From assembly GCF_030462585.1 (NCBI RefSeq), contig NZ_JASMRU010000012.1:84843-130483 (forward strand): a stretch of 45,641 bases of DNA, given 5' to 3'. Within the stretch, counting starts at the first letter, position 1. Every line of letters begins with the position of its first letter. The notes under the pieces were generated by a model that did not search any database, was not told where the DNA came from, and saw only the letters and a program-made list of their open reading frames with translations. The DNA comes from Pseudomonas sp. CAN1. GTDB taxonomy: Bacteria > Pseudomonadota > Gammaproteobacteria > Pseudomonadales > Pseudomonadaceae. Of the stretch, positions 27,087 to 36,614 are shown piece after piece. The translations under genes were made by a program, and so were the position numbers.

Positions 27087-30000
27087 TCAGGCCGGGCAGA
27101 CGCCCTGCTGGTTGCTCTGTGCCAGATCGAGCAGCTCGCGGTTGGCCACGGCGTACATCGCATAGTCGGTGCTGGTGGAAGCCCGCAGCTCGGTGAGCAT
27201 GGCGCGCCAGCGGGCGACCATCGGGGCGTGCTGTTCCAGCCACAGCGCCACACGCGCATCGATCTCCGCCGGGCCATCCGGCATCTGCAGCACGGAGACG
27301 GTGATCGCCCGCTGCTGCCAGTCCAGGTCGTCACGGAAGGCTTCGCGGGCCAGCGCCTGCCAGTTGTTTTCCACCGGCAGGGAGCTGATCTGCTGCAGGT
27401 ACCAGGTCAGTTCCAGCTCGCTGCCCAGGGCGAAGTAGGCGCGCGCCACGTCGGCCGGGTCGCGGCCGGTGACGTCCGCCGCTTCGACAATCGGCAGCAG
27501 GGTGTAGAGGTGACTGGTGCCAGCGACCATGCGCGCCAGTAGCTCCGGCACGCCAGCATCGACGTAGGCCTGGTAGCGCGCCTGCCACAGCTCGCGGGTC
27601 GGGCCTTCGAGCAGTTCGTTGAGCTTCAGGCCCAGGGCAGCAATACGCGGGCCGAAGTGCGCGACGTCGCGGGCGGCGTCCTGCTCGTTGCGACGGCTGC
27701 GCAGGAACCAGCGCGTAGCACGGCGTCCCAGACGCATCAGCTCGTCCATCAGAGTCAGCTGCACCTCCGCAGGCACCTGGTAGTCCAGCGCCTCGATCTG
27801 GCGGAACCAGTGCGGCAGATGGAAGACATCGCGCACGATCACGTAGGCACCCGCCACGTTCGCCGGCGTCATGCCGGTGGACTCCTTCAGGCGCTGCACG
27901 AAGGTGATGCCCATGTGGTTGATCAGGTCGTTGGCGATCTGCGTGCTGACGATCTCGCGCTTCAGGCGGTGCCGGCGCATGGCCGGGCCGAAGGTGTCGA
28001 CCAGGGTCTGCGGGAAGGCCGTCTCCATGTCGCGGGTGAGGTAGTCGTCGTCCGGTACCAGCGAGCCCAGCAGCTGTTCCTTCAGATCGATCTTGCTGTA
28101 GGAGATCAGCACGGCGAGTTCTGCGCGAGTCAGCCCCTGGTTGGCGGCGATGCGCTCGGCCAGGGCGTCGTCGGTGGGCAAGAACTCCAGCGCGCGATCC
28201 AGCTTGCCACGGCCTTCCAGATCGCTCATCAGCCGCTTGTACTCGGCAATGCGCTCGCGGGCGCGGCGCTCGGCCAGGGACAGCGCCTGGGTCTGCTTGT
28301 AGTTGTTGCCCAGCACCAGATCGGACACCTGGTCGGTCATTTCCGCCAGCAGCTTGTTGCGCTGCTTGCTGGTCATGTCGCCGGCGGTCACCACCTCGTT
28401 GAGCAGGATCTTGATGTTCACCTCGTGGTCGGAGCAGTCCACACCACCGGCGTTGTCGATGAAGTCGGTGTTGCACGCACCGCCGTTGAGGCCGAACTCG
28501 ACCCGCGCCAGCTGCGTCATGCCGAGGTTGCCGCCCTCGCCCACCACTTTCACCCGCAGCTCGCGGCCGTCCACGCGCAGGCCGTCGTTGGCCTTGTCGC
28601 CGACGTCGGCGTGGGTTTCCTTGCTCGACTTCACGTAGGTGCCGATGCCGCCGTTCCACAGCAGGTCCACCGGCGCCTTGAGCAGCGCGTGGATCAGCTC
28701 GGTCGGGGTCAGGCGCTCGGCGTCGATGTCGAAGCGCGCGCGCACTTCCGGCGTCAGGGTGATGCTCTTGGCGCTGCGCAGGAAGATGCCGCCACCGGCG
28801 GAAATCAGCGAGGTGTCATAGTCGGACCAGCTGGAGCGCGGCAGGTTGAACAGGCGCTGGCGCTCGGCGAAGCTCGCCGCCGCATCCGGGTTGGGGTCGA
28901 GGAAGATGTGCATATGGTTGAAGGCCGCCACCATCTGCAGCTTGTCCGACATCAGCAGGCCGTTGCCGAACACGTCGCCGGCCATGTCGCCGATGCCGAT
29001 GACGGTCACGTTGTCCTTCTGCACGTCGATGCCGCGTTCACGGAAGTGTCGCTGCACCGAAACCCAACCGCCACGGGCGGTGATGCCCATGCCCTTGTGG
29101 TCGTAGCCGGCCGAGCCGCCGGAGGCGAAGGCGTCGCCGAGCCAGAAGTTGTAGTCGGCGGAGAGGCCGTTGGCGATGTCGGAGAAGGTCGCGGTGCCCT
29201 TGTCCGCCGCCACCACCAGGTAGGGGTCGTCCGGATCGTGGCGCACCACGTTGGCCGGCGGCGCGATCTGGCCTTCCTTGATGTTGTCGGTGATGTCGAG
29301 CAGCCCGGAAATGAAGATGCGGTAGCAGGCGATGGCCTCGGCCTGGATTTCATCGCGGCTGCCGCCAACCGGCAGGCGGCGCGGAATGAAGCCGCCCTTG
29401 GCGCCGGTGGGCACGATCACCGCGTTCTTCACCTGCTGCGCCTTCACCAGGCCCAGCACTTCAGTGCGGTAGTCTTCCTCACGATCCGACCAGCGCAGGC
29501 CGCCACGGGCCACGTCACCGAAGCGCAGGTGCACGCCTTCCACCCGCGGGCAGTAAACGAAGATTTCGAACTTCGGCGTCGGCCGCGGGATTTCCGGGAT
29601 GGCCTTGGGGTTGAACTTGAAGCTGAAGTAGCTCTTGTTCTGCCCGGCCGCGTCCGGCTGGTAGAAGTTGGTACGCAGGGTCGCCTTGATCAGGTCGAGG
29701 TAACGCCGCAGGATGCGGTCCTCGTTGAGCACCTGGACATCGTCCAGGGCGGTGAGGATGGCCTGTTCGAGCTTCTGCTGCTTGTCTTCCAGGTCGTCGG
29801 CGGTGAGCTTGCGAGCCAGGTAGAAGCGCGTCTTGAACAGCCGCACCAGTTCGCGGGCGATATCCACATGGGCGTTCAGCGCGCTGGCGATGTAGCCCAG
29901 GTCGAAGCCCAGGCGAATCTGCTTGAGGTAGCGGGCGTAGGCGCGCAGCAGCGCCACGTCACGCCACGGCAGGCCGGCGGTCAGCACCAGGCGGTTGAAG

Positions 30001-31949
30001 GCATCGTTCTCGGCGTCGCCGTTGACGATGTGGACGAAGGCGTCCTGCAGGGTCTCGTTAAGCTCCTGGATGTTGACGTCCAGGCCTTCGGCGTAGGTGA
30101 AGGCGAAGTCGTGAATCCAGTACTCGCGACCGTTGCTGTGGCGCAGGCGATAGGGGAACTCGCCGAGCACGCGCAGGCCGAGGTTCTCCAGGATCGGCAG
30201 GACGTCGGACAGCGCCAGCGGCGTGTCGGCGTGGTACAGCTTGCAGTGCAGCTGCTGCTCACCCTGGGCCAACGGCTGGTAGAAGCTCATCACCAGCGGG
30301 CGGCTGTCGGAGAGGCTGGACAGGTGCTGCAGGTCGACCACCGCAAAATGCGCGGGGAAGCGCTCGCGGTAGCCGGCCGGGAAGCCTTTGGGGAAGTCTT
30401 CCAGCAGGTTGTTGCCCTGCCCTTCGCCGAAGTTCTCCAGCACCAGCGCGGCGTAGTCGTCCTGCCAGGAGCGGCAGGCCTGGATGGCTTCCTGCTCCAG
30501 CTGGGCGGCGTCGACGTCGATGCGGTTCTTCGGGTCGACGCGCAGGATGAACTGCACGCGGGCCAGGGTGGATTCGGAGAAGAAGGTCCAGAACTCGCAG
30601 TCGCTGGCCTTCAGACGCTCCATCAGCACCTGCTGGATCTTGATCCGCGTTTCGGTGGAGTAGATGTCGCGCGGCACGTAGGCCAGGCAGTAGGCGAAGC
30701 GGCCGTACGGGTCCTTGCGCAGGAACAGGCGGATCTTGTTGCGTTCCTGGATCTGCACGATGGACATGGCGGTGTTGTACAGCTCGTCCACCGGGGTCTG
30801 GAACAGGTCGTCGCGCGGCAGCACTTCGAGGATCTGCGCCAGCTCCTTGCCCAGGTGCGCCTTGCTGTCGAAGCCGGAGTTCTTCAGCACGGCGGCGACC
30901 TTGCCGCGGATGAAGGGGATGTCGAACACGCTCTCGGCGTAGACCGCCGAGGTGTACAGGCCGAGGAAGCGGAACTCGCGGACGACCTTGCCCTTGGCGT
31001 CGATCTCGCGGATCGACACGTAGTCCGGGTAGGCCGGGCGGTGCACGCGGCTGGGCTGCGAGGCCTTGGCGAAGGACAGCAGCACCGGCTCGCGCAGGTA
31101 GGCGACGGCGTAGTCCTCGATGTGCAGGTCGTCCTTGTTCAGCCCGGCGCGCAGCAGCTTGGTCAGGCCGAGGAAGGCCTTCTCGTCGTACACCAGGTGG
31201 CCGCCGTCGGCCTCCTCCTGCACGGTGAATTCTTCATAGCCAAGGAAGGTGAAGTTGTTGTCCAGCAGCCATTCGAGGAAGGCGCGGACCTCGGCGGTCT
31301 CTTCCGCCCTTGCCTTGACCTTGGATTTGCCCAGCCAGGCCAGCAGTTCTTCGGCCTTGGTGCGCATCGCGGGGAAGTCGGCGACGGCCAGGCGGACTTC
31401 ACCGAGCACGTCCAGCAGGGCCTTCTCCAGGGTGCGCAGTTCAGCAGCCTGGGAGACACGGTCGATCTCCAGGTACATCAGCGATTCCTGATGCACGTCC
31501 TTGCCGGTGCTGTTCTTCGGCAGGATTTCCAGCAGCTCGCCCTTGGCGTTGCGGCGCACGCTGAGCACGTTGGTCTGCAGGGTGTGGATGCTGTAGCCGC
31601 GGCGGTTCAGCTCCATGCGCACCGAGTCCACCAGGAACGGCTGGTCCGGGTGCAGCACCTGCACGGCGGTGTGGGTGGACTGCCAGCCATGCTTTTCGTA
31701 ATCGGGGTTGTACACCGCCACTTCAGGCTGGGCGGGTTTGAAACGTTCCAGCAGGCGCCAGGAAGACAAGGTGCAGCCGACCAGGTCGGACAACCTGCGC
31801 TGGGTCAATTCGTCGAGGGAGATGAAGCCGAAGAACTGCTCGGCGAACAGGGCCACTTGTGGCAGGCCCTTGTCGTCGACGTGCTGCGCCAGGGCCGCTT
31901 TCAGTTGTTGCTGGAAGTCGGCTTTGCTGGCCGCGGTGAAGAACGCCAT
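27087..31949 (-). CDS. gdhB: NAD-specific glutamate dehydrogenase, large (180 kDa) type
   Basis: 1620 residues from the ATG at 31949 (MAFFTAASKADF), preceded by GGAG; the frame extends to 31997 but the extra 16 residues have no support. Length equals the P. aeruginosa GdhB I remember. A long N-terminal regulatory region (about 1-700, ACT/PAS-like) is followed by the catalytic dehydrogenase (about 750-1250). Seen there are GGLRWSDREEDYRTEVLGLVKAQ, VPTGAKGGF and a nucleotide-binding region (GEGGNLG). A helical C-terminus follows. It oxidatively deaminates glutamate to 2-oxoglutarate and ammonia with NAD, mainly in amino-acid catabolism. It is a single-gene unit with its own terminator. Confidence 0.96.
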   Translation of the reverse strand: MAFFTAASKADFQQQLKAALAQHVDDKGLPQVALFAEQFFGFISLDELTQRRLSDLVGCTLSSWRLLERFKPAQPEVAVYNPDYEKHGWQSTHTAVQVLHPDQPFLVDSVRMELNRRGYSIHTLQTNVLSVRRNAKGELLEILPKNSTGKDVHQESLMYLEIDRVSQAAELRTLEKALLDVLGEVRLAVADFPAMRTKAEELLAWLGKSKVKARAEETAEVRAFLEWLLDNNFTFLGYEEFTVQEEADGGHLVYDEKAFLGLTKLLRAGLNKDDLHIEDYAVAYLREPVLLSFAKASQPSRVHRPAYPDYVSIREIDAKGKVVREFRFLGLYTSAVYAESVFDIPFIRGKVAAVLKNSGFDSKAHLGKELAQILEVLPRDDLFQTPVDELYNTAMSIVQIQERNKIRLFLRKDPYGRFAYCLAYVPRDIYSTETRIKIQQVLMERLKASDCEFWTFFSESTLARVQFILRVDPKNRIDVDAAQLEQEAIQACRSWQDDYAALVLENFGEGQGNNLLEDFPKGFPAGYRERFPAHFAVVDLQHLSSLSDSRPLVMSFYQPLAQGEQQLHCKLYHADTPLALSDVLPILENLGLRVLGEFPYRLRHSNGREYWIHDFAFTYAEGLDVNIQELNETLQDAFVHIVNGDAENDAFNRLVLTAGLPWRDVALLRAYARYLKQIRLGFDLGYIASALNAHVDIARELVRLFKTRFYLARKLTADDLEDKQQKLEQAILTALDDVQVLNEDRILRRYLDLIKATLRTNFYQPDAAGQNKSYFSFKFNPKAIPEIPRPTPKFEIFVYCPRVEGVHLRFGDVARGGLRWSDREEDYRTEVLGLVKAQQVKNAVIVPTGAKGGFIPRRLPVGGSRDEIQAEAIACYRIFISGLLDITDNIKEGQIAPPANVVRHDPDDPYLVVAADKGTATFSDIANGLSADYNFWLGDAFASGGSAGYDHKGMGITARGGWVSVQRHFRERGIDVQKDNVTVIGIGDMAGDVFGNGLLMSDKLQMVAAFNHMHIFLDPNPDAAASFAERQRLFNLPRSSWSDYDTSLISAGGGIFLRSAKSITLTPEVRARFDIDAERLTPTELIHALLKAPVDLLWNGGIGTYVKSSKETHADVGDKANDGLRVDGRELRVKVVGEGGNLGMTQLARVEFGLNGGACNTDFIDNAGGVDCSDHEVNIKILLNEVVTAGDMTSKQRNKLLAEMTDQVSDLVLGNNYKQTQALSLAERRARERIAEYKRLMSDLEGRGKLDRALEFLPTDDALAERIAANQGLTRAELAVLISYSKIDLKEQLLGSLVPDDDYLTRDMETAFPQTLVDTFGPAMRRHRLKREIVSTQIANDLINHMGITFVQRLKESTGMTPANVAGAYVIVRDVFHLPHWFRQIEALDYQVPAEVQLTLMDELMRLGRRATRWFLRSRRNEQDAARDVAHFGPRIAALGLKLNELLEGPTRELWQARYQAYVDAGVPELLARMVAGTSHLYTLLPIVEAADVTGRDPADVARAYFALGSELELTWYLQQISSLPVENNWQALAREAFRDDLDWQQRAITVSVLQMPDGPAEIDARVALWLEQHAPMVARWRAMLTELRASTSTDYAMYAVANRELLDLAQSNQQGVCPA

Positions 31950-32253
31950 GTTGTTACTCCGCTGGACTCGTTTTGATGGATTGAGCGTAGAACGCATATC
32001 GTCTTGTGTCGGGCCACAGGTATAGCCGGGCAGTGTGACCCACGATTGACAGCCCCGACCGGGCGGTCACTCATCCCAGCGAGCTTATCGGGAGTCGACC
32101 GGCGCTGGCTTACGGGGCTGCGACATATTCGTTCAACGGCATGCAGGCGCGCGCCTACGGGGAGACGACAGAAATCGCCGTACGATCGTTCCGTATCTGA
32201 CGAAAGAAATGTCATAGCGCTATCATGGCGGCCCCAGGCCTGGAACGGACGCC
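31950..32253. other. Intergenic region between gdhB and the DUF1353 gene
   Basis: 304 bases between divergent genes. It contains the palindrome GACCG-GG-CGGTC (32057-32068). On the + strand a plausible promoter sits near 32198-32226 (CTGACG, then TATCAT) partly within the palindrome ATAGCGCTAT (32214-32223). No gene was seen. Confidence 0.4.
32057..32068. promoter_or_regulatory. TetR-type palindrome upstream of gdhB
   Basis: GACCG-GG-CGGTC, the same arms and spacing as the orphan site at 26081-26092. It lies about 110 bases upstream of gdhB and 185 bases upstream of the DUF1353 gene. Confidence 0.4.
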
Positions 32254-33126
32254 ATGCAACGCCACCCTCCCCTGCACCGCCCGCTGCTGCGCCACCTGGG
32301 TAACCTGCTCGTCACCCTGCTGGGAGTGACGCTGCTGGTCCTCGCCTGGCTGTTCCTGGACGAGGCGGTGCGGCCGCTGCTGCTGGGCGCCATCCCGGTC
32401 TACCTGGGCGTGCTGCTGCCGCGCATCGTCGGCCGCGACGAGCGCCTGCGCCGGGTCGAAGCCGCACGCGAGCGCTCAGTGCGCGAGTGGGGCTTCTGCA
32501 GCCGCGACCGCAGCGGCCCGTGGATCAACTACATCGACTTCCCGCTGGTGCGCGAGGACGCGCTGTTCAACGGCCGCTATTTCTATAGCGAATGGCTGGT
32601 GGTGCATGACGGACGCATCATCATCAACCCCGGCCCGGCCAGCGTAGACCTGGCCGATGGCACCGTCAGCTACGACTTCGGCTGCACCCGCACCTACGCC
32701 TGGGACGGCTGCTCGCCCAAGGTGCCGTTCTTCTGGGTCGCCACCCTCGGCACGCCGGACTGGTGGGAGCACCTGGAAAGTGTGCAGTGCCTGCGCCACG
32801 GCCAGCAGAAGGAACACGTGATGTTCTGGCCGGTAGCCCACCACGCGAGCCTGGTGCATGACGCGCTGTACCAGTTCCTCAACGTCGCCCCGGTAACCAA
32901 AGCCGAGGCCGACGAGCTGTTCCACCGTATGCTGCTGGAGGCCGGCATGCCGCGCCTGCTGGCCTGGATCTACCGCTTCGCGGTGATCCACGGCGGCGCC
33001 CGCGACATGCGTCAGCAGCGCAACGCCAACAGCACCCTGCGCTGCCTGAGCCCGCTGCCGGGCACTACGCCGTCGCAGGAATCACTAGCGCCGCACAAGG
33101 CTCGCAGCGCAGCGCTGCAAGAGTGA
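32254..33126 (+). CDS. DUF1353 domain membrane protein
   Basis: 290 residues. Two N-terminal hydrophobic segments (about 14-35 and 40-57) anchor the protein. The DUF1353 domain follows (about 95-250) with its typical TYAWDGCSPK and HHASLVHDALYQ motifs; the conserved His and Asp suggest an enzyme-like or metal site, but no activity is established. The family is often found on phages and in bacterial chromosomes. The tail after about residue 255 is low-complexity. It is upstream of the MoxR operon with a 61-base gap and divergent from gdhB. The ribosome site is weak. Confidence 0.78.
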   Translation: MQRHPPLHRPLLRHLGNLLVTLLGVTLLVLAWLFLDEAVRPLLLGAIPVYLGVLLPRIVGRDERLRRVEAARERSVREWGFCSRDRSGPWINYIDFPLVREDALFNGRYFYSEWLVVHDGRIIINPGPASVDLADGTVSYDFGCTRTYAWDGCSPKVPFFWVATLGTPDWWEHLESVQCLRHGQQKEHVMFWPVAHHASLVHDALYQFLNVAPVTKAEADELFHRMLLEAGMPRLLAWIYRFAVIHGGARDMRQQRNANSTLRCLSPLPGTTPSQESLAPHKARSAALQE

Positions 33127-33187
33127 GAGCCGATGCAGTAAAGTAGGCGGCCCGACAGCCCCACCTTTCGTCCAGGAAATCCACGCG

Positions 33188-34147
<960 letters not shown>

Positions 34148-34148
34148 C

Positions 34149-35093
34149 ATGCACAATGTCCTGGCGCCCGGCGTGGCGGTCTCGCTCGGCGAGCTGATCG
34201 AGATCCGTCACCGCCTCAACGAAGTCCAGCTGTTCTCCACGCCCTCGCGGCGCAGCCCGCTCATCGGCCTGCACCACTCGCGCCTGCGCGGCCGTGGCGT
34301 GGACTTCGACCAGGTGCGCGTGTACCAGGCCGGCGACGACGTACGCACCATCGACTGGCGCGTCACCGCACGCACCCAGGAACCGCACACCAAGATGTTC
34401 CATGAGGAGCGCGAACGCCCGGTGTTCGTCCTCGTCGAGCAGAGCTCGCGGCTGTTCTTCGGCTCCGGGCTGTGCTTCAAGTCCGTGCTTGCGGCCCGCG
34501 CCGCCGCCTTCGTCGGCTGGGCCGCGCTGGCGCACAACGATCGCATCGGCGGGCTGGTGTTCACCGACAGCGAATGCCACGAGATCAAGCCGCGGCGCAG
34601 CAAGCAGAGCCTGCTGCAGCTGTTCAACCTGATCGTGCGCGCCAACAACGCGCTGCTCGCCGGTTCCAACCTCGGCCTCAGCGGCGACGGCTTCGGCATG
34701 GCCCTGCGCCGCGCCCGCGAAGTGCTGCGCCCCGGCAGCCTGATCATGGTGATGTGCGACGAGCGCGCCCTCGGCGAGGTGGCCGAGCAGCAGCTGTCCC
34801 TGCTGGCGCGGCACACCGACCTGGTGCTGCTGCCGGTATCCGACCCGCTCGACCACGCCCTGCCCGCCGCCGGCCTGCTGAGGTTCGCCGAAGGCCAGGC
34901 GCAGCTGGAACTGGACACCCATATCGACGAACAGCGCCTGGCCTACCGCGCCCTCGGCGAGGCCCGCCGCGAACGCTGGCAGCGCCTGGCCATGCGCCTG
35001 GGCGTGCCGCTGCTGCCGCTGACCACCCAGGAAGAACTGGTGGAGCAGTTGCGCAACCTGCTGGAACAGCACCAGCCGGGATACGCGAAATGA
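34149..35093 (+). CDS. DUF58 domain protein
   Basis: 314 residues from the ATG at 34149, one base after the MoxR stop; the frame begins earlier but only as overlap. The DUF58 signature RVYQAGDDVRTIDWRVTAR is at about residues 57-75, followed by a VWA-like fold. No membrane segment, so cytoplasmic. DUF58 proteins accompany MoxR ATPases and are thought to link them to membrane VWA partners. It ends as TGA overlapping the next ATG (ATGA). The family is certain, the function is inferred. Confidence 0.92.
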   Translation: MHNVLAPGVAVSLGELIEIRHRLNEVQLFSTPSRRSPLIGLHHSRLRGRGVDFDQVRVYQAGDDVRTIDWRVTARTQEPHTKMFHEERERPVFVLVEQSSRLFFGSGLCFKSVLAARAAAFVGWAALAHNDRIGGLVFTDSECHEIKPRRSKQSLLQLFNLIVRANNALLAGSNLGLSGDGFGMALRRAREVLRPGSLIMVMCDERALGEVAEQQLSLLARHTDLVLLPVSDPLDHALPAAGLLRFAEGQAQLELDTHIDEQRLAYRALGEARRERWQRLAMRLGVPLLPLTTQEELVEQLRNLLEQHQPGYAK

Positions 35094-35587
35094 ATCCCCT
35101 CGACCAGCTGGAACCGCTGATCGAACCCGCCGCCGTGCCCTGGTGGCCGCCGGCGCCGGGCTGGTGGCTGCTTGCCGCGCTGGTGCCGCTGATGCTCTGG
35201 GCGCTGTGGCGCCAACGCCAGCGCTGGCTGCCCAAGCGCAAGGTGCGGATAGTCCGGGAAACGCCGATGGACCCACTGCGCGAAGCCGCGCTGGAAGAAC
35301 TCAAGCGCCTGCCGCGCCCCTACGACCGCGCCCCCGCCGGCCCCTGGCTGCAGGCGCTCAACGGCCTGCTCAAGCGCCTGTCGCGGGCGCGCTGGCCGGA
35401 TAGCCACAGCCATACCCTGAGCGGCCGCGCCTGGCTGGCCTTCCTCGACACCCGCTGTCCGGCCGCCGGCCTGACCCGCTGGATGATCCTGGTGGAAGGC
35501 GGCTACCGCGCCGAGTGCAAACTTGACGACAAGGCCATCGACGGCCTCGCCGCCGCCGTGGAAACCTGGGTGCGCAAGCATGTTTGA
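35090..35587 (+). CDS. DUF4381 domain membrane protein
   Basis: 165 residues starting at an ATGA overlap. A short Pro-rich N-terminus (IEPAAVPWWPPAPGWW) leads into one membrane helix (about 25-43), then a basic cytoplasmic domain with helices (EAALEELKRLPRP; GPWLQALNGLLKRLSR). This is the DUF4381 pattern, found only in MoxR/Bat-type operons. It probably anchors the complex. It overlaps the next gene by 8 bases. Confidence 0.9.
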   Translation: MNPLDQLEPLIEPAAVPWWPPAPGWWLLAALVPLMLWALWRQRQRWLPKRKVRIVRETPMDPLREAALEELKRLPRPYDRAPAGPWLQALNGLLKRLSRARWPDSHSHTLSGRAWLAFLDTRCPAAGLTRWMILVEGGYRAECKLDDKAIDGLAAAVETWVRKHV

Positions 35588-36614
35588 GTTCGCCTGGGCC
35601 TGGGTCTTCCTGCTCGCCCCGCTGCCCTGGGTGATGCGCTTCATCCTGCCGCCGGCCGACAACGGCGAGGCGGCGCTCAAGGTCAGCTTCCTCAAGGAAC
35701 TCGAAGGCCTCGCCGGCCGCCGCGCCCGAGCACGCCTGCCGGCCTGGCGCCAGCAGGCGCCCTTCGCCCTGCTCTGGCTCTGCCTGCTGCTGGCCGCCGC
35801 GCGCCCGCAGTGGGTCGGCGAGCCACTGCCGATCCCGGCCACCGGCCGAGACTTGCTGCTGGCGGTGGATGTCTCCGGCTCCATGGATTACACCGACATG
35901 ACCTGGGACGGCGCCGAGATCAGCCGCCTGCACCTGGTACAGAAGCTGTTCGGTGACTTCATCGAAGGCCGCCGGGGCGACCGCGTCGGGCTGATCCTGT
36001 TCGGCACCCGCGCCTATCTGCAGGCGCCGCTGACCTTCGACCGTCACACCGTACGCGTCTGGCTCGACGAAGCGCTGATCGGTATCGCCGGCAAGGACAC
36101 TGCCCTGGGCGACGCCATTGGCCTGGCGGTCAAGCGCCTGCGCCAGCGCCCGGCGCAGAGCCGCGTGCTGGTGCTGATCACCGACGGCGCCAACACCGCC
36201 GGGGAGATTTCCCCGCAGACCGCCGCGCGGCTGGCCGCCGAGGAGCACGTCAAGGTCTACACCATCGGCATCGGCGCCGACCCGAAACAGGGTGGCGTGG
36301 TCGGTCTGTTCGGCCTCAACCCGGGGCTGGACCTGGATGAGCCGGAGCTCAAGGCCATCGCCGAGACCACCGGCGGCGAATACTTCCGCGCGCGCAACGG
36401 CGAGGAGCTGCAGCGCATCTCCGACAGCCTCGACCAGCTGGAGCCGGTGGAGCAGAAGCCGACCCAGGCGCGCCCGGCCATCGCGCTGTACCGCTGGCCA
36501 CTGTTGCTGGCGTTGCTGATCAGCGCGGCACTGGTGATCAACACCCTGTGGCCCCCGGAAGAGTGGCGCTGGCCGGCGTGGATAACGCGCCTGCAGAAGG
36601 AGCGTCGGCCATGA
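35580..36614 (+). CDS. VWA-domain membrane protein (BatA-like)
   Basis: 344 residues from the ATG at 35580. Two N-terminal membrane segments (about 5-22 and 58-75), a VWA domain (about 88-275) and a C-terminal membrane helix (about 305-325). The metal-ion-dependent adhesion site is complete: DVSGSMD, the Thr in KDTALGD and the Asp in ITDGANT. It thus should bind a divalent metal and a protein ligand, with the VWA domain between the membrane helices, as in BatA of the Bacteroides aerotolerance operon. It overlaps the genes on both sides. Confidence 0.92.
   Translation: MFEFAWAWVFLLAPLPWVMRFILPPADNGEAALKVSFLKELEGLAGRRARARLPAWRQQAPFALLWLCLLLAAARPQWVGEPLPIPATGRDLLLAVDVSGSMDYTDMTWDGAEISRLHLVQKLFGDFIEGRRGDRVGLILFGTRAYLQAPLTFDRHTVRVWLDEALIGIAGKDTALGDAIGLAVKRLRQRPAQSRVLVLITDGANTAGEISPQTAARLAAEEHVKVYTIGIGADPKQGGVVGLFGLNPGLDLDEPELKAIAETTGGEYFRARNGEELQRISDSLDQLEPVEQKPTQARPAIALYRWPLLLALLISAALVINTLWPPEEWRWPAWITRLQKERRP

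Noticed and set aside
26440-27196. Several 100-230-codon open frames on both strands through repeat copy A
   Set aside because: They run through REPs and hairpins, read similarly in copy B only because the DNA is repeated, and have no start signals. These are likely non-coding.
27087-31997. The very long minus-to-plus overlapping frame opposite gdhB (27657-31976)
   Set aside because: A GC-rich shadow of gdhB codons; its translation is low-complexity Val/Ala/Gly/His/Gln with no domain.
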